A stretch of 64,000 nt of DNA from Bradyrhizobium niftali (GTDB lineage: Bacteria > Pseudomonadota > Alphaproteobacteria > Rhizobiales > Xanthobacteraceae): the NCBI RefSeq assembly GCF_004571025.1, contig NZ_SPQT01000001.1, forward strand, positions 310,001 to 374,000, in the 5' to 3' direction. This document shows positions 36,604 to 45,026 of this stretch, one piece after another. Within the stretch, counting starts at the first letter, position 1. Each line of letters starts with the position of its first letter. The notes below the pieces were generated by a model that saw nothing but the letters and a program-made list of their open reading frames with translations, did no database searches and was not told the DNA's origin. A program made the position numbers and the translations under genes.

Positions 36604-37935
36604 ATGTCGAGCGCCTCGCCCGCCGTCTCGATCGGCATCGATTTTGGGACCAGCAATACGGTCGTAGCGCTTGCGGCGGACGACCGCCGGGTCGAGGCCA
36701 TCCGCTTCGATCACGGCGGACAACGCCACAGCACTTACGTCTCGGCCCTGTGCTTCTGGGAGGACCGGCCGGGAGCCGGCGCCCAGGCCGAAGGCGGCCC
36801 GTGGGCGATCGAGCAGTTTCTCGAAGGACGCCACGTCTACCGCTTCCTCCAGTCGTTCAAGACCTTCGCCGCGAGCAGCAGCTTCAACACCACGCAGGTG
36901 TTCCGGCAGCGCTTCAAGTTCGAGGATATTCTGGCGGCGTTCCTGCGGACGCTGGCGCGCCATGGCGGTGACAGGTTCGGCTTCGAGACGTCGACGATCA
37001 CGGTTGGCCGCCCGGTGCGCTTTGCCGGCGGCAATCCCGACGAGGCGCTGGCGATGCAGCGCTACCGGGCCGCGTTCGAGCGCCTTGGCGCCGGCCACGC
37101 GCGCTATGTCTACGAGCCCGTGGGCGCCGCGTTCTCCTTTGCCCGCCGCCTGGAGCGCGATGCCACCGTATTGGTCGCGGATTTCGGCGGCGGCACCAGC
37201 GACTTCTCCGTGATGCGCTTCTCGCGCACGGGCGGTGCCTTGCGCGCCGAGCCGCTTGGACACGCCGGCATCGGCATTGCCGGCGACACGTTCGACTACC
37301 GCATCGTCGACCACGTCGTCTCGCCGCGGCTGGGAAAAGGCTCGAGCTTCCGCTCGTTCGACAAGGTGCTGCCGGTCCCCACCGGCCACTACACCAACCT
37401 CGCGCGCTGGCATCAGCTCGCGATGATGAAGAGCAACGGCGATCTGCGCGAGCTCCGCGAGCTGGCGCGCACCGCGCTGAAGCCGGAATTGCTCGAGGAT
37501 TTCATCACCATCGTCGATCTCGACCTCGGCTTTTCGCTGTACCGCGCGGTCTCGAACGCCAAGGTCGCGCTGTCGGGGCAGGATCAGGTGGATTTCCGCT
37601 TCAAAGGCGGCGGGGTCGACATCGGCTCGACCATCACACGGAAGAATTTTGAATCCTGGATTGCGGACGATATCGCCAGGCTGGGTGCGACCGTCGACAA
37701 GGTGCTGGGCGAGGCCGGCATCACCGCGCGCGAAGTGGAAAAAGTGTTCTTGACCGGCGGGACCTCCTTCGTGCCCGCCGTCCGAAAGCTGTTCGCCGAT
37801 CGGTTCGGCAACGAACGCCTGATGTCGGGCGACCAGTTCGAGTCGATCGCCTACGGCCTTGCCCTGATCGGCCACAGTCCCGATCCGGACCGCTGGACCG
37901 CGAGCGGCGGGATCGCGCCGAAGGCGGGCGCGTAG
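36604..37935 (+). CDS. YegD-like Hsp70-family ATPase lacking a substrate-binding domain
   Basis: This 443-residue protein has the actin/Hsp70 ATPase fold: phosphate-1 loop GIDFGTSNTVVAL (about residues 11-23), phosphate-2 VADFGGGTSDFSV (about 195-207) and adenosine motif FLTGGTSFVPAV (about 383-394). It ends right after the ATPase domain, so the DnaK peptide-binding and lid domains are missing, as in E. coli YegD. No DnaJ or GrpE gene is near. The client or function is unknown. It is a single-gene unit followed by a repeat. Confidence 0.85.
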   Translation: MSSASPAVSIGIDFGTSNTVVALAADDRRVEAIRFDHGGQRHSTYVSALCFWEDRPGAGAQAEGGPWAIEQFLEGRHVYRFLQSFKTFAASSSFNTTQVFRQRFKFEDILAAFLRTLARHGGDRFGFETSTITVGRPVRFAGGNPDEALAMQRYRAAFERLGAGHARYVYEPVGAAFSFARRLERDATVLVADFGGGTSDFSVMRFSRTGGALRAEPLGHAGIGIAGDTFDYRIVDHVVSPRLGKGSSFRSFDKVLPVPTGHYTNLARWHQLAMMKSNGDLRELRELARTALKPELLEDFITIVDLDLGFSLYRAVSNAKVALSGQDQVDFRFKGGGVDIGSTITRKNFESWIADDIARLGATVDKVLGEAGITAREVEKVFLTGGTSFVPAVRKLFADRFGNERLMSGDQFESIAYGLALIGHSPDPDRWTASGGIAPKAGA

Positions 37936-38010
37936 GCCGCGAGGCGACCGGGCTCGATTGCTCGCCCCGCTTGCGGACAGGCTATGTCATTTGAAGACCG
38001 TTTCTGCGGC

Positions 38011-38144
38011 CATCCTTCGAGACGCCCGCCTTTGGCGGGCCCTCAGGATGAGGATGGAGTGCGTGGCCGTAGTTTTAACGGGCGTCGATGCCGTTTAGCC
38101 TCATCCTGAGGAGACCGCGAAGCGGTCGTCTCGAAGGACGAGGC
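38011..38144. repeat. Palindromic repeat (CATCCTTCGAGACG type)
   Basis: It opens CATCCTTCGAGACGCCCGCC and ends GTCTCGAAGGACGAGG, with inner CCTCAGGATGAGG / CCTCATCCTGAGG arms. It lies between the convergent Hsp70-like and SRPBCC genes and could act as a bidirectional terminator. Confidence 0.8.
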
Positions 38145-38162
38145 GCTCGCTCCGCTTTGGCC

Positions 38163-38612
38163 CTATTGATTGATCTCGGGCTCGACGAGCTTTGCCAGGT
38201 TTCGCAGCGATTCCTGCCAGCCGAGATAACAGGCTTCCGGCGGGATCACGTCGGGGATGCCGGCCTGCGTGATGTCCACCTCGGTGCCGACAGAAACTTT
38301 CTTCAGGATCACGGTCACCTGGATCTCGCCGGGCAGGTTGGGATCGTCGAACCTGTCGGTGTAGCGGAGACGTTCGCCGGGAACGAGCTCGAGATATTCG
38401 CCGCCGAAGGCGTGGCTGTTGCCCGTCGTGAAGTTCCGGAACGACATCTTGAACGTGCCCCCGACCTTCGGCTCGAAATGATGCACGGTGCAGGTGAAGC
38501 CGTTCGGCGGAAGCCATTTTGCCAGCGCATCGGCCTCGAGGAAGGCGCGATAGACTTTCTCGGGGCTGGTCGCGAGAACGCGGTGCAGGCGGACAGTGCT
38601 GGGCATGTTCAT
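38163..38612 (-). CDS. SRPBCC/AHSA1-family protein
   Basis: This 149-residue protein has the START/Bet v 1-like fold of the AHSA1 (Aha1 C-terminal-like) group. Family pieces are LATSPEKVYRAFLEADALAKWLPP, then GGTFKMSFRNF and GGEYLELVPGERLRYTDRFDD. The C-terminus WQESLRNLAKLVEPEI is typical. Such proteins bind small hydrophobic ligands and often sit with regulators in stress or detoxification clusters. It is probably transcribed with or after the dehydrogenase at 38720. The ligand is unknown. Confidence 0.85.
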   Translation of the reverse strand: MNMPSTVRLHRVLATSPEKVYRAFLEADALAKWLPPNGFTCTVHHFEPKVGGTFKMSFRNFTTGNSHAFGGEYLELVPGERLRYTDRFDDPNLPGEIQVTVILKKVSVGTEVDITQAGIPDVIPPEACYLGWQESLRNLAKLVEPEINQ

Positions 38613-38719
38613 TCATCCTCTTGCATTGATGGACCCGGCATTAGCGTCTACGGCCCATTCATGTCCCGAGGACGACCGAGACGTCGCCGATCCGACACGA
38701 CGTCCCGGATTTTCTTGCC

Positions 38720-39724
38720 TCACCTCATCTGTACGACGACCTTCCCCTTGGCGCGGCCCTGCTCGAGATAGGCGAGCGCCTCCTTGGCCCGGTCGAACGG
38801 GAATATCTTGTCGATCACCGGCCGGATACGCTCTGCTTCGAGGAGCTTGCCGATTTCCGCGAGCTGGCCGCCGTCCGGACGCACGAACAGGAACGAATAG
38901 GCCGCACCGCGCGTCCTGGCGCCGCGGATGATCTTGCGGCTCAGCAGCCCAAACAGGAACTTCATGACGAAGTTCATGCCGCGGGCGCGCGCGAACGCGG
39001 CATCCGGTGGGCCGACGAGCGAGACGATCGTGCTTCCGGGTTTCAGGATTCGCAGCGATTTCTCGATGGCATCGCCCCTGACCGTGCCCAGCACGGCGTC
39101 GTAGTCCGTCAGCACGTCCTCGAATTGCAGCCTCTTGTAATCGACCACCTCGTCGGCGCCGAGGCTGCGGACCAGGTCGACATTGCCCGTGCTCGTGGTC
39201 GTCCCGACCTTCGTGCCGAGATATTTTGCAAGCTGGATCGCGAAGGTGCCGATGCCGCCTGAGCCTGCGGGGATGAAGACTTTCTGGCCGGGCTTGAGAT
39301 GCGCGCGCTCCTTGAGTGCCTGCCACGAGGTCAGTCCGACCATCGGGATCGAGGCTGCCTGCACGAAGTCCAGATTGGCGGGCTTGAGTGCCGCCGCGTT
39401 CTCCGGCACGCACGCGAATTCCGCGAGCGCGCCAGTGCCGCTGAGATCGAAGATGCTGGCGAAGACGGCATCGCCCGGCTTGAAGCGGGTCACCTGGCGT
39501 CCCACCTCCACCACGACGCCGGCGAGGTCGCTGCCGAGCGTTGCCGGCAGATCGAGCTTGAGAATGGGCTTGAATGTCCCTTTCGGAATCATGGTGTCGA
39601 TGGGATTGAGGCCGGCGGCGTGAACCTCAACCAGGATGTCGTCCGGCTTGAGTGCAGGCCGAGGCATTTCGGTCAATGCGACCTGATCCGGCCGGCCATA
39701 ACGTTTCAGGACAAGTGCTTTCAT
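38720..39724 (-). CDS. NADP-dependent zinc-type alcohol dehydrogenase-like oxidoreductase
   Basis: This 334-residue medium-chain oxidoreductase is of the quinone-reductase/reticulon-4-interacting type. The GroES-like domain (MKALVLKRYGRPDQVALTEM) is followed by a Rossmann motif PAGSGGIGTFAIQLAKYLG near residue 150. Zinc-binding cysteines are absent. It lies between the SRPBCC gene and an SDR gene, all on the minus strand. The SDR gene ends 68 bp upstream of it, so these may form one unit under the TetR regulator at 40818. Confidence 0.8.
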   Translation of the reverse strand: MKALVLKRYGRPDQVALTEMPRPALKPDDILVEVHAAGLNPIDTMIPKGTFKPILKLDLPATLGSDLAGVVVEVGRQVTRFKPGDAVFASIFDLSGTGALAEFACVPENAAALKPANLDFVQAASIPMVGLTSWQALKERAHLKPGQKVFIPAGSGGIGTFAIQLAKYLGTKVGTTTSTGNVDLVRSLGADEVVDYKRLQFEDVLTDYDAVLGTVRGDAIEKSLRILKPGSTIVSLVGPPDAAFARARGMNFVMKFLFGLLSRKIIRGARTRGAAYSFLFVRPDGGQLAEIGKLLEAERIRPVIDKIFPFDRAKEALAYLEQGRAKGKVVVQMR

Positions 39725-39792
39725 GTGTTCCTGCGTATGGGATGTTCGGAGCTGGCCGTGATGATGGCCGTCGGCGCGCCGCCGCGGCTTTT

Positions 39793-40647
39793 TCAGAACG
39801 CGCGCGCGCGGCCGTCGGCTGCGACGCGACCGGCATCAAGCCGCAGGTCCTTTCGAATTCCGGCATCCACCAGTCCGGCCGGCGCAAAGCGTCGAAGCAA
39901 GCGCAGACGGCCCGCAAGGCGGCCGGCCGTGTACCGGATCTTCGGGCGCGCCGCATCGGCGGCTGCGAGGACGGTATCGGCGACGACGCCGGGTGGCTCG
40001 GCCGTCGCCATCACTTCGTTCACCCGCTTGCTGACGCCGGCACGGACGTCGCGATATTCATCGAGCTTGGCATCGGGTTCGATGAAATTCGCATCGAACG
40101 GCGTCTTCGTGTAGGCGGGCTCGATGACCGAAACGCGGATGCCCCACATGCGAAGCTCGTGATCGAGCGATTCCGAATAACCTTCCACCGCGTGTTTGGT
40201 GGCGGCATAGAGCGCGCCATACGGCATCGGCAGGAAGCCGAGCACGGAGCCGATGTTGATGATGCGGCCGTGTCCCTGGCGGCGCATGTGGGGCACGACG
40301 GCGCGCGTCATTCGCACCAGCCCGAAAAAATTTGTCTCGAAGATCGACCGGGCCTGATCGAGCGAGCTCTCCTCCGCGCCGGCAGGAGCAACTCCGACGC
40401 CCGCATTGTTCACGAGCAGATCGATGCGGCCGGAGCGCCGGATCACCTCGTTGACGGCGGCGTCCACGGATTCATCGCTGGTCACGTCGAGGGACAGCAT
40501 CTCGAACGATCGTTTGCCGGCCTCGGCCCCGCGACGGCTGGTGCCGTAAACCTTGTAGCCGGCTTTCGCGAGCCGCTCTGCGGTTGCCTCGCCGATGCCT
40601 GACGAGGCGCCGGTCACGAGGGCGATCTTCCCATGGGGCTCAGCCAT
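39793..40647 (-). CDS. Short-chain dehydrogenase/reductase
   Basis: This 284-residue SDR shows the cofactor motif VTGASSGIGEATAERLA near residue 10, NNAGVG, and a catalytic Ser followed by YAATK. Specificity for NADPH is suggested by the basic TSRRGAEAGKR after the second strand. The ATG at 40647 (MAEPHGKIALV) follows GGAGAAG. It is divergent from a TetR-family regulator, and the shared 170-bp gap holds two copies of a 14-bp palindrome, so it is the likely regulated target. The substrate is unknown. Confidence 0.88.
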   Translation of the reverse strand: MAEPHGKIALVTGASSGIGEATAERLAKAGYKVYGTSRRGAEAGKRSFEMLSLDVTSDESVDAAVNEVIRRSGRIDLLVNNAGVGVAPAGAEESSLDQARSIFETNFFGLVRMTRAVVPHMRRQGHGRIINIGSVLGFLPMPYGALYAATKHAVEGYSESLDHELRMWGIRVSVIEPAYTKTPFDANFIEPDAKLDEYRDVRAGVSKRVNEVMATAEPPGVVADTVLAAADAARPKIRYTAGRLAGRLRLLRRFAPAGLVDAGIRKDLRLDAGRVAADGRARAF

Positions 40648-40730
40648 CTCTTCTCCTGATGACGCCGGGCGGCGGAGGGCGATCACATCGCGCACGCGGG
40701 CCGGCATCGGTTCGAGGGTTCGGTCTTTTG

Positions 40731-40769
40731 ATTACGATCGTAATCATTGCATAAAATGACGATCGTAAT
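40731..40769. promoter_or_regulatory. Paired TetR-type operators
   Basis: ATTACGATCGTAAT (40731-40744) is a perfect 14-bp palindrome. ATGACGATCGTAAT (40756-40769) is a second copy with one mismatch. Their centres are 25 bp apart, in the gap between the divergent SDR and TetR genes. The spacing and symmetry are as expected for TetR dimers controlling both genes. Confidence 0.8.
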
Positions 40770-40817
40770 TATAATTGTCAAGGCTCCCCGGTTTTCCACG
40801 GGCCAAAGGTCTGCAAC

Positions 40818-41369
40818 ATGCGCATCTCGAAGGAAAAAGCGGCCGAGAACCGCGATCGCATTCTCAAGGCCGCATCCCGCCTGATGCGGGAACGCGGCAT
40901 CTCAGGGGTCGGCGTGGATGCGCTGACCGAAGCCGCCGGGATGACCCACGGCAGCCTCTACAGCCAGTTCGGCTCAAAGGAGCGGCTGGTCGAGGAGGCG
41001 GTCGCCGACGCGATTGCGGCCAAAGGGCGGGAGCTGCGCGAAGACGCGACTGTCGATGACTATGTTTCCGAATATCTCTCGGCGGAGCACCGCGACGACC
41101 CGGGAAGCGGCTGCCCCTTTGCAGCCTTGTGTTGCGAGATGCGACAGCAGAGCAAAGGCGCACGCGAGCGCTTTACGGCCGGGGTGAAGGGCATGGTCGG
41201 ATGGCTGAGCAGCCGGATGGATAAAGAGACGAAGCTGAAGCGGCGCGATGACCAGGCGCTCGCGACCTTATCCTCCCTGGTCGGGGCGCTCGTGCTCGCC
41301 CGGGCCGTGAACGATCCCAAGCTGTCGGACGATATTCTTCGCGCGGCCAGGAACGGGTTGGGCGGCTGA
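40818..41369 (+). CDS. TetR/AcrR-family regulator
   Basis: This 183-residue repressor has the N-terminal helix-turn-helix (about residues 10-55; GISGVGVDALTEAAGMTHGSLYSQFGSKERL). The ligand-binding domain contains PGSGCPFAALCCEMRQQS, with several cysteines (near residues 96-106) resembling regulators that respond to electrophiles or thiol stress. It is divergent from the SDR gene and preceded by paired 14-bp palindromes, so autorepression and control of the SDR operon are likely. The inducer is unknown. Confidence 0.88.
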   Translation: MRISKEKAAENRDRILKAASRLMRERGISGVGVDALTEAAGMTHGSLYSQFGSKERLVEEAVADAIAAKGRELREDATVDDYVSEYLSAEHRDDPGSGCPFAALCCEMRQQSKGARERFTAGVKGMVGWLSSRMDKETKLKRRDDQALATLSSLVGALVLARAVNDPKLSDDILRAARNGLGG

Positions 41370-41381
41370 CGGGGCGTTCGC

Positions 41382-42071
41382 CTATGTCGCGGCGACGTCC
41401 TGCGGCGTCATCGTGAACGCGAGCCGGTAGCGGCCGGTCGTCGGATTGTCCTGCGCGCCCGCGGCATGCAGCGCTGACGGCGAGAGCTGTTCGGCCACTG
41501 CACGCTCGACCACATCGGCATCATAGCCTGACAGCAGCACGATCCAGTCGGCGGCGCCGTCCCAGCCGCGGATCCTCTGTTCGGTCGTGGGTGAGCTCGT
41601 CCTGGGCGTGTCGGTCAGGAGGAGGTGGGCGCCTGTCAGCCCTGCCTTCTGTGCCATTGCGCCGAGCGCCTCCGAGAGGTGTGCCTGCAGCTGCGCCTCC
41701 TGTCCGGCCCGCGGCGAAAGCCGGATGGTCGCGAGCGAGGTCGCGACGCCGCCGCCGAAGCTCGCGGCGACACGGCATTGGCTGCGCACCATGCCGAGAT
41801 GATGCGGCATCATCCTGGTCGACCACGGCGTCGGTGCGTTGAGGCGGTCCAGATATCCGCGCGACGTCAGCACTTCGTACTGCTCCAGCTCGTAGAGCAC
41901 AAAGAAGCCTTCGGCGTCCGTCGTGCTGGTCCAGCGCGATCCTCTCCGGAAGCCGGGAATGCTGATCCGTTCCGGAAAATGTTCGTGCGAATGCCAGTCG
42001 CCGAATTCAGCGCGCCGCTCGGGACGGATATTCCACCACATCGCGACGGCTGCCTTGCCGAGCAGAGACAT
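41382..42071 (-). CDS. Conserved hypothetical protein, possible dimeric alpha-beta barrel
   Basis: This 229-residue protein starts at an ATG behind GGGAGG. The N-terminal half holds a conserved-looking MWWNIRPERRAEFGDWHSHEHFPERISIPGFRRGSRW, a pattern of His and aromatic residues seen in small ferredoxin-like (Dabb-type) proteins. The second half looks like a related but diverged fold (RYRLAFTMTP, ADWIVLLSGYDAD). It is convergent with the TetR gene (12 bp). No function is assigned. The comparison to Dabb folds is by eye. Confidence 0.6.
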   Translation of the reverse strand: MSLLGKAAVAMWWNIRPERRAEFGDWHSHEHFPERISIPGFRRGSRWTSTTDAEGFFVLYELEQYEVLTSRGYLDRLNAPTPWSTRMMPHHLGMVRSQCRVAASFGGGVATSLATIRLSPRAGQEAQLQAHLSEALGAMAQKAGLTGAHLLLTDTPRTSSPTTEQRIRGWDGAADWIVLLSGYDADVVERAVAEQLSPSALHAAGAQDNPTTGRYRLAFTMTPQDVAAT

Positions 42072-42206
42072 GCTGACCTCCCTGTTTTGCAGCACTTTGC
42101 CTTGACGCCAGCGCCGGGAGCAAGTCGTTCACCCTTAGCGAGTTGAAGCCACAAATTTGCTGCCGTTCTCCGGTCAGCTTGCGGCCGGGATCAGGGGGGA
42201 CTTCCG

Positions 42207-43181
42207 TTGCGCGGCACGCTTTGGGCTTTCGCTGTCACGCTCTGTTGCCTCGGCTCGCCTGCGAAGGCTGCAGGCATTCAGCTTCTCCAATCCGACCCCG
42301 CACTGTCAGGCGCGATCTGGTATCCCTGCGCGGCGGAGCCGACGCATGTCGCGCTTGGCAGTCTTTCGGCCGGTGTCGATTTCGACCTGAAGGGCACGAA
42401 GGATTGTCTCGTCGCCGGCGCAAAGCTGCCGCTGGTCGTCTTTTCGCACGGGAGAGGCGGCTGGTTCGGCCAGCACCATGACACAGCGGAGGCGCTGGCC
42501 GATGCCGGCTTCGTCGTCGCTTCCATCAATCATCCAGGCGATTCCGTCAGCGACTCGTCGCGGCGCGACACCTTGTCGGTCTGGGGATCGCGCCCGGCGG
42601 ACATCGTTCGTTTGCTCGATTTCGTGTTGAACACCTGGAAGGACAGGGCGGTGATCGATCCCGCCAAGGTCGGCTTCTTCGGCTTCTCGCTCGGAGGAGC
42701 TACCGGCCTCGTGCTGATGGGGACCAGGCCGGATTTCGCGAGGGTGGCCAGTTTCTGCAAGGAGACGACCGGCGCTTGCGCACAGCTTCACAAGGGTGAG
42801 ACGCCGCCTGACCCGATACAGGATGCGCGCATCCGCACAGCCGTCATCGTTGATCCCGCGCCAGGCGTCCTGACGCGCGAGAACCTCGCCGCCGTCAAGG
42901 TGCCGTTCCAGTTCTGGCGATCGCAGTTCGGCGGGCCCGGCGTCGGCGATGGTTCAGGCACGGAGCGCGTTGCGGAGGGATTGCCGGGCAAGCCCGAGAT
43001 TCATGTCGTGCCGGCCGGCCACTTCGCCTTCCTCGCGCCTTGCTCGGCCGAGCTTGCGGCGGCCGTGCCGCGCATCTGCACCGACGTGCCGGTGGGTTTC
43101 GACCGGGTTGCCTTCCATCGCGAATTCAATACGGTCGTTGTGCAGTTTTTTCGCGAGCAGCTTGGGAGCGGAGATCGCTGA
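42207..43181 (+). CDS. Secreted alpha/beta hydrolase (dienelactone hydrolase-like)
   Basis: This 324-residue protein has a signal peptide (TLWAFAVTLCCLGSPAKA, cleaved near residue 22). The alpha/beta-hydrolase fold shows an oxyanion strand (LPLVVFSHGRGGW), nucleophile elbow GFSLGG (Ser about residue 171) and a late His in PAGHFAFLAPC. The start is TTG with a GGGGGGA site 7 bp away; no closer ATG is in frame. The paired cysteines of the mature domain fit export. The substrate (ester or lactone) is unknown, and the neighbouring SDR/TetR genes are not clearly linked. Confidence 0.8.
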   Translation: MRGTLWAFAVTLCCLGSPAKAAGIQLLQSDPALSGAIWYPCAAEPTHVALGSLSAGVDFDLKGTKDCLVAGAKLPLVVFSHGRGGWFGQHHDTAEALADAGFVVASINHPGDSVSDSSRRDTLSVWGSRPADIVRLLDFVLNTWKDRAVIDPAKVGFFGFSLGGATGLVLMGTRPDFARVASFCKETTGACAQLHKGETPPDPIQDARIRTAVIVDPAPGVLTRENLAAVKVPFQFWRSQFGGPGVGDGSGTERVAEGLPGKPEIHVVPAGHFAFLAPCSAELAAAVPRICTDVPVGFDRVAFHREFNTVVVQFFREQLGSGDR

Positions 43182-43276
43182 GGGCGCAGCTAAAAATCGA
43201 GGCTATCCGACGCGCGGTCGCCGTGGCGGATTGATCACGCCGCTCTGTCCCGCGAAATCGACTCGATATTGTTGTG

Positions 43277-43474
43277 TTACGTCGGCGCCCTCAGGCCCGG
43301 AGAGCTGAGCCACGCGTCGATCTGGATGGCCGTCTCGTCCTGCCGCACCCTTCGCAGCAGCATCTCGCGGCGCCGGCCGGGAGGGAGTAAGCGGGCCTCG
43401 TCGCGCAGACGGCCGACCTCATTGATGAGCCGCTGTTTGAGAGTTTGACTCTGTTTGAAGCGACGCCGTTCCAT
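43277..43474 (-). CDS. Small basic hypothetical protein
   Basis: This 65-residue protein starts MERRRFKQSQTLKQRLINEV behind an AAGGGGAG site. It is Arg-rich, mostly helical, and has no signal peptide. Similar small ORFs occur in many rhizobia; no function is claimed. An upstream ATG at 43528 lacks a comparable ribosome site. Confidence 0.55.
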   Translation of the reverse strand: MERRRFKQSQTLKQRLINEVGRLRDEARLLPPGRRREMLLRRVRQDETAIQIDAWLSSPGLRAPT

Positions 43475-43838
43475 AGCAATGCTCCCCTTGTTCGGATGGG
43501 GCGGGAGCGCAACTGGCGTTCTCATCACCGGTAAAAGCCACGGGCCGGGCGGTGACGAGCAACCATACCCACAAATCCGTAGACTGTATGTCCACTAAGA
43601 TACGTTGTTCGCCGAAAGTGTCGCAAGCCTCAAACACTCCGCCGAAGCCGGCGCCCAATTAAATCCGGTCCAAGCCTTGTAACCGACCGTGATGGGGTAT
43701 ACCTTGTCGCCATTCGTTCAGCCGCTGTGCCTTGTTGAATGCGCCCGCGGGCTCCTTTTTCCAGAGACATCGACGAATTGAATCGATTCTGCGTGAGCGT
43801 CACGCGGGCTACGCGCATGCGCGCTTTGGAGAAGAAGA
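43475..43838. other. Intergenic region before cspA
   Basis: No gene is seen in these 364 bases. A possible sigma-70-like pair (TTGTAA near 43675 and TACCTT 17 bp later) and a long leader of about 130 bases before the cold-shock ATG would fit the long structured 5' UTRs of csp mRNAs. This is only suggestive. Confidence 0.3.
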
Positions 43839-44048
43839 ATGCCGACAGGAACAGTGAAGTGGTTTAACGGCCAGAAGGGCTTTGGATTCATTCAGCCAGA
43901 CGACGGTGGCAACGACGTGTTCGTTCACGTCAGCGCGGTCGAACGGGCCGGGCTTTCGGGTCTCGCCGAGGGCCAAAAGGTCAACTTCGAGGCCAAGACC
44001 GACAAGATGCGGGGCAAAGTCAGCGCTGAGAATCTCTCGCTGGCCTAA
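43839..44048 (+). CDS. Cold-shock protein CspA family
   Basis: This 69-residue single cold-shock domain carries RNP1 (KGFGFIQP) and RNP2 (VFVHVSAVE). It binds single-stranded nucleic acid and acts as an RNA chaperone. The ATG at 43839 follows GAGAAGAA. A terminator lies at 44092-44123. A small Ala/Arg-rich ORF follows at 44147, a combination seen repeatedly in bradyrhizobia. Whether it is cold-inducible cannot be told from sequence. Confidence 0.93.
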   Translation: MPTGTVKWFNGQKGFGFIQPDDGGNDVFVHVSAVERAGLSGLAEGQKVNFEAKTDKMRGKVSAENLSLA

Positions 44049-44058
44049 GCTCTCCAGT

Positions 44059-44123
44059 GCCGTTTCACGGATGTACTGAAACGGCCGTGCGACCCGCTCG
44101 ATCCCTGGATTGAGCGGGTTTTG
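44059..44123 (+). terminator. Two hairpins after cspA, the second a terminator
   Basis: The first hairpin is GCCGTTTCA / TGAAACGGC (44059-44085). The second is ACCCGCTC / GAGCGGGT (44092-44119) followed by TTTT. The second has the form of an intrinsic terminator for cspA, 71 bp after its stop. Confidence 0.65.
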
Positions 44124-44146
44124 TCCGTTGCCAAGCAGGGTGGAAG

Positions 44147-44389
44147 ATGAGCGCCAGGAAATCGGCAGAACCTTCGCCCGCAGGTATCGCGCGTTCCAAC
44201 CGCCAACGTCTGGCGGCTGAAGAAGGCGCACGCGCGATGGCGGATGCCGAACGGCAGTCTGCCGAACTCCGCAAGAACATGGCGCGGCTACGCGAGTTGC
44301 GGGAGGCCAAGGAAGCGGCCGACGCAGATATTCGCGCGTCGTTGCCGGCGCCTGTGCCGAAGAAGCGCGCGCGGAAATCGCCGCGCTAG
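44147..44389 (+). CDS. Small charged hypothetical protein downstream of cspA
   Basis: This 80-residue protein, rich in Ala, Arg, Lys and Glu, has a strongly predicted coiled-coil centre (ADAERQSAELRKNMARLREL) and a basic tail (VPKKRARKSPR). The ATG at 44147 follows GGAAG. The stop codon lies within the left end of a repeat (44386-44491). A nucleic acid-binding role would fit the charge but is not shown. Confidence 0.65.
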   Translation: MSARKSAEPSPAGIARSNRQRLAAEEGARAMADAERQSAELRKNMARLRELREAKEAADADIRASLPAPVPKKRARKSPR

Positions 44390-44491
44390 AGCATTTTCGA
44401 GCGAAGTGGATACCGGTTCGCGGCAGGAAAACGCGTCAAAACAAGAATCTAGAGCTCCGTTCCGATTTCATCGGAATGGGAAAGGCTCTAG
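44386..44491. repeat. CTAGAGC-bounded inverted repeat
   Basis: The element is bounded by CTAGAGC and GCTCTAG, and has inner inverted pieces (CCGATTTCATCGG). Elements with the same ends and internal GAAGTGGATACCGGTTCGC are widespread in rhizobia. The left end provides the stop codon of the gene at 44147. Confidence 0.75.
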
Positions 44492-44545
44492 TCGGGTTCG
44501 ATAGCGCCGACGATCACTCCAGGAGGGCCGGTCACATGCCAAAGA

Positions 44546-44770
44546 GTGCGGGTCGTGCCTAGGATCAAGCCGGATAAAGGCGGCACCATCACCTTTTTTC
44601 TCGCGCTTGGCGCGGGTCGACAGATGTGCCGGCTTGCCACCACGTTTCAGACGCAGAAGCAGGCCTTCAGCTATCTCCAGAAATACCGGACGGAGTTCGA
44701 GCGTATCGCGCGGATACGGCTGGCTTCCGGCGAACTTGAAGACGGGATCGTCGTTCTCTCGATGCTATAG
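44546..44770 (+). CDS. Small hypothetical protein, start uncertain
   Basis: This 74-residue protein (or 71 residues if it starts at GTG 44555, MPRIKPDKGGT) has TITFFLALGAGRQMCRLATT and a helical tail. A strong AGGAGG at 44520 is too far upstream for these GTG starts and better suits the ATG at 44536, which opens only an eight-codon frame ending in TAG. The eight-codon frame overlaps the start of this gene, so translational coupling from a short leader is possible. No function is recognised. Confidence 0.5.
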   Translation: MRVVPRIKPDKGGTITFFLALGAGRQMCRLATTFQTQKQAFSYLQKYRTEFERIARIRLASGELEDGIVVLSML

Positions 44771-44828
44771 GCCGATGCGATAGGCCAGGCGCGGGCGCCG
44801 ATCGTGAGGCGCCCCTTCATGCCGCTCC

Positions 44829-45026
44829 CTATTCGGAGCGACCACTCGGCTTGGCCTCGCGGGGCTTGGCTTCGCGGGCCAACCGCTCCGCCTTCAGCCG
44901 CTCACGGTTCTCGTGGAAGGAGTGCTGGTCCTTCGCATAGTCGTTCATCGGCTTGTGCGTGTCGGCAGGCTTGAACGCCTTGTTGGCTTCACGCTTGGCG
45001 CGATCAGAGGATTGATGTCTCAACAT
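44829..45026 (-). CDS. Small highly charged hypothetical protein
   Basis: This 65-residue protein, about half charged residues, reads MLRHQSSDRAKREANKAFKP and ends REAKPREAKPSGRSE. Most of it is probably disordered or a single helix. The ATG at 45026 follows GAGG; an ATG at 45116 is less likely. The composition resembles small stress-related proteins of rhizobia, but no family is claimed. Confidence 0.55.
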   Translation of the reverse strand: MLRHQSSDRAKREANKAFKPADTHKPMNDYAKDQHSFHENRERLKAERLAREAKPREAKPSGRSE

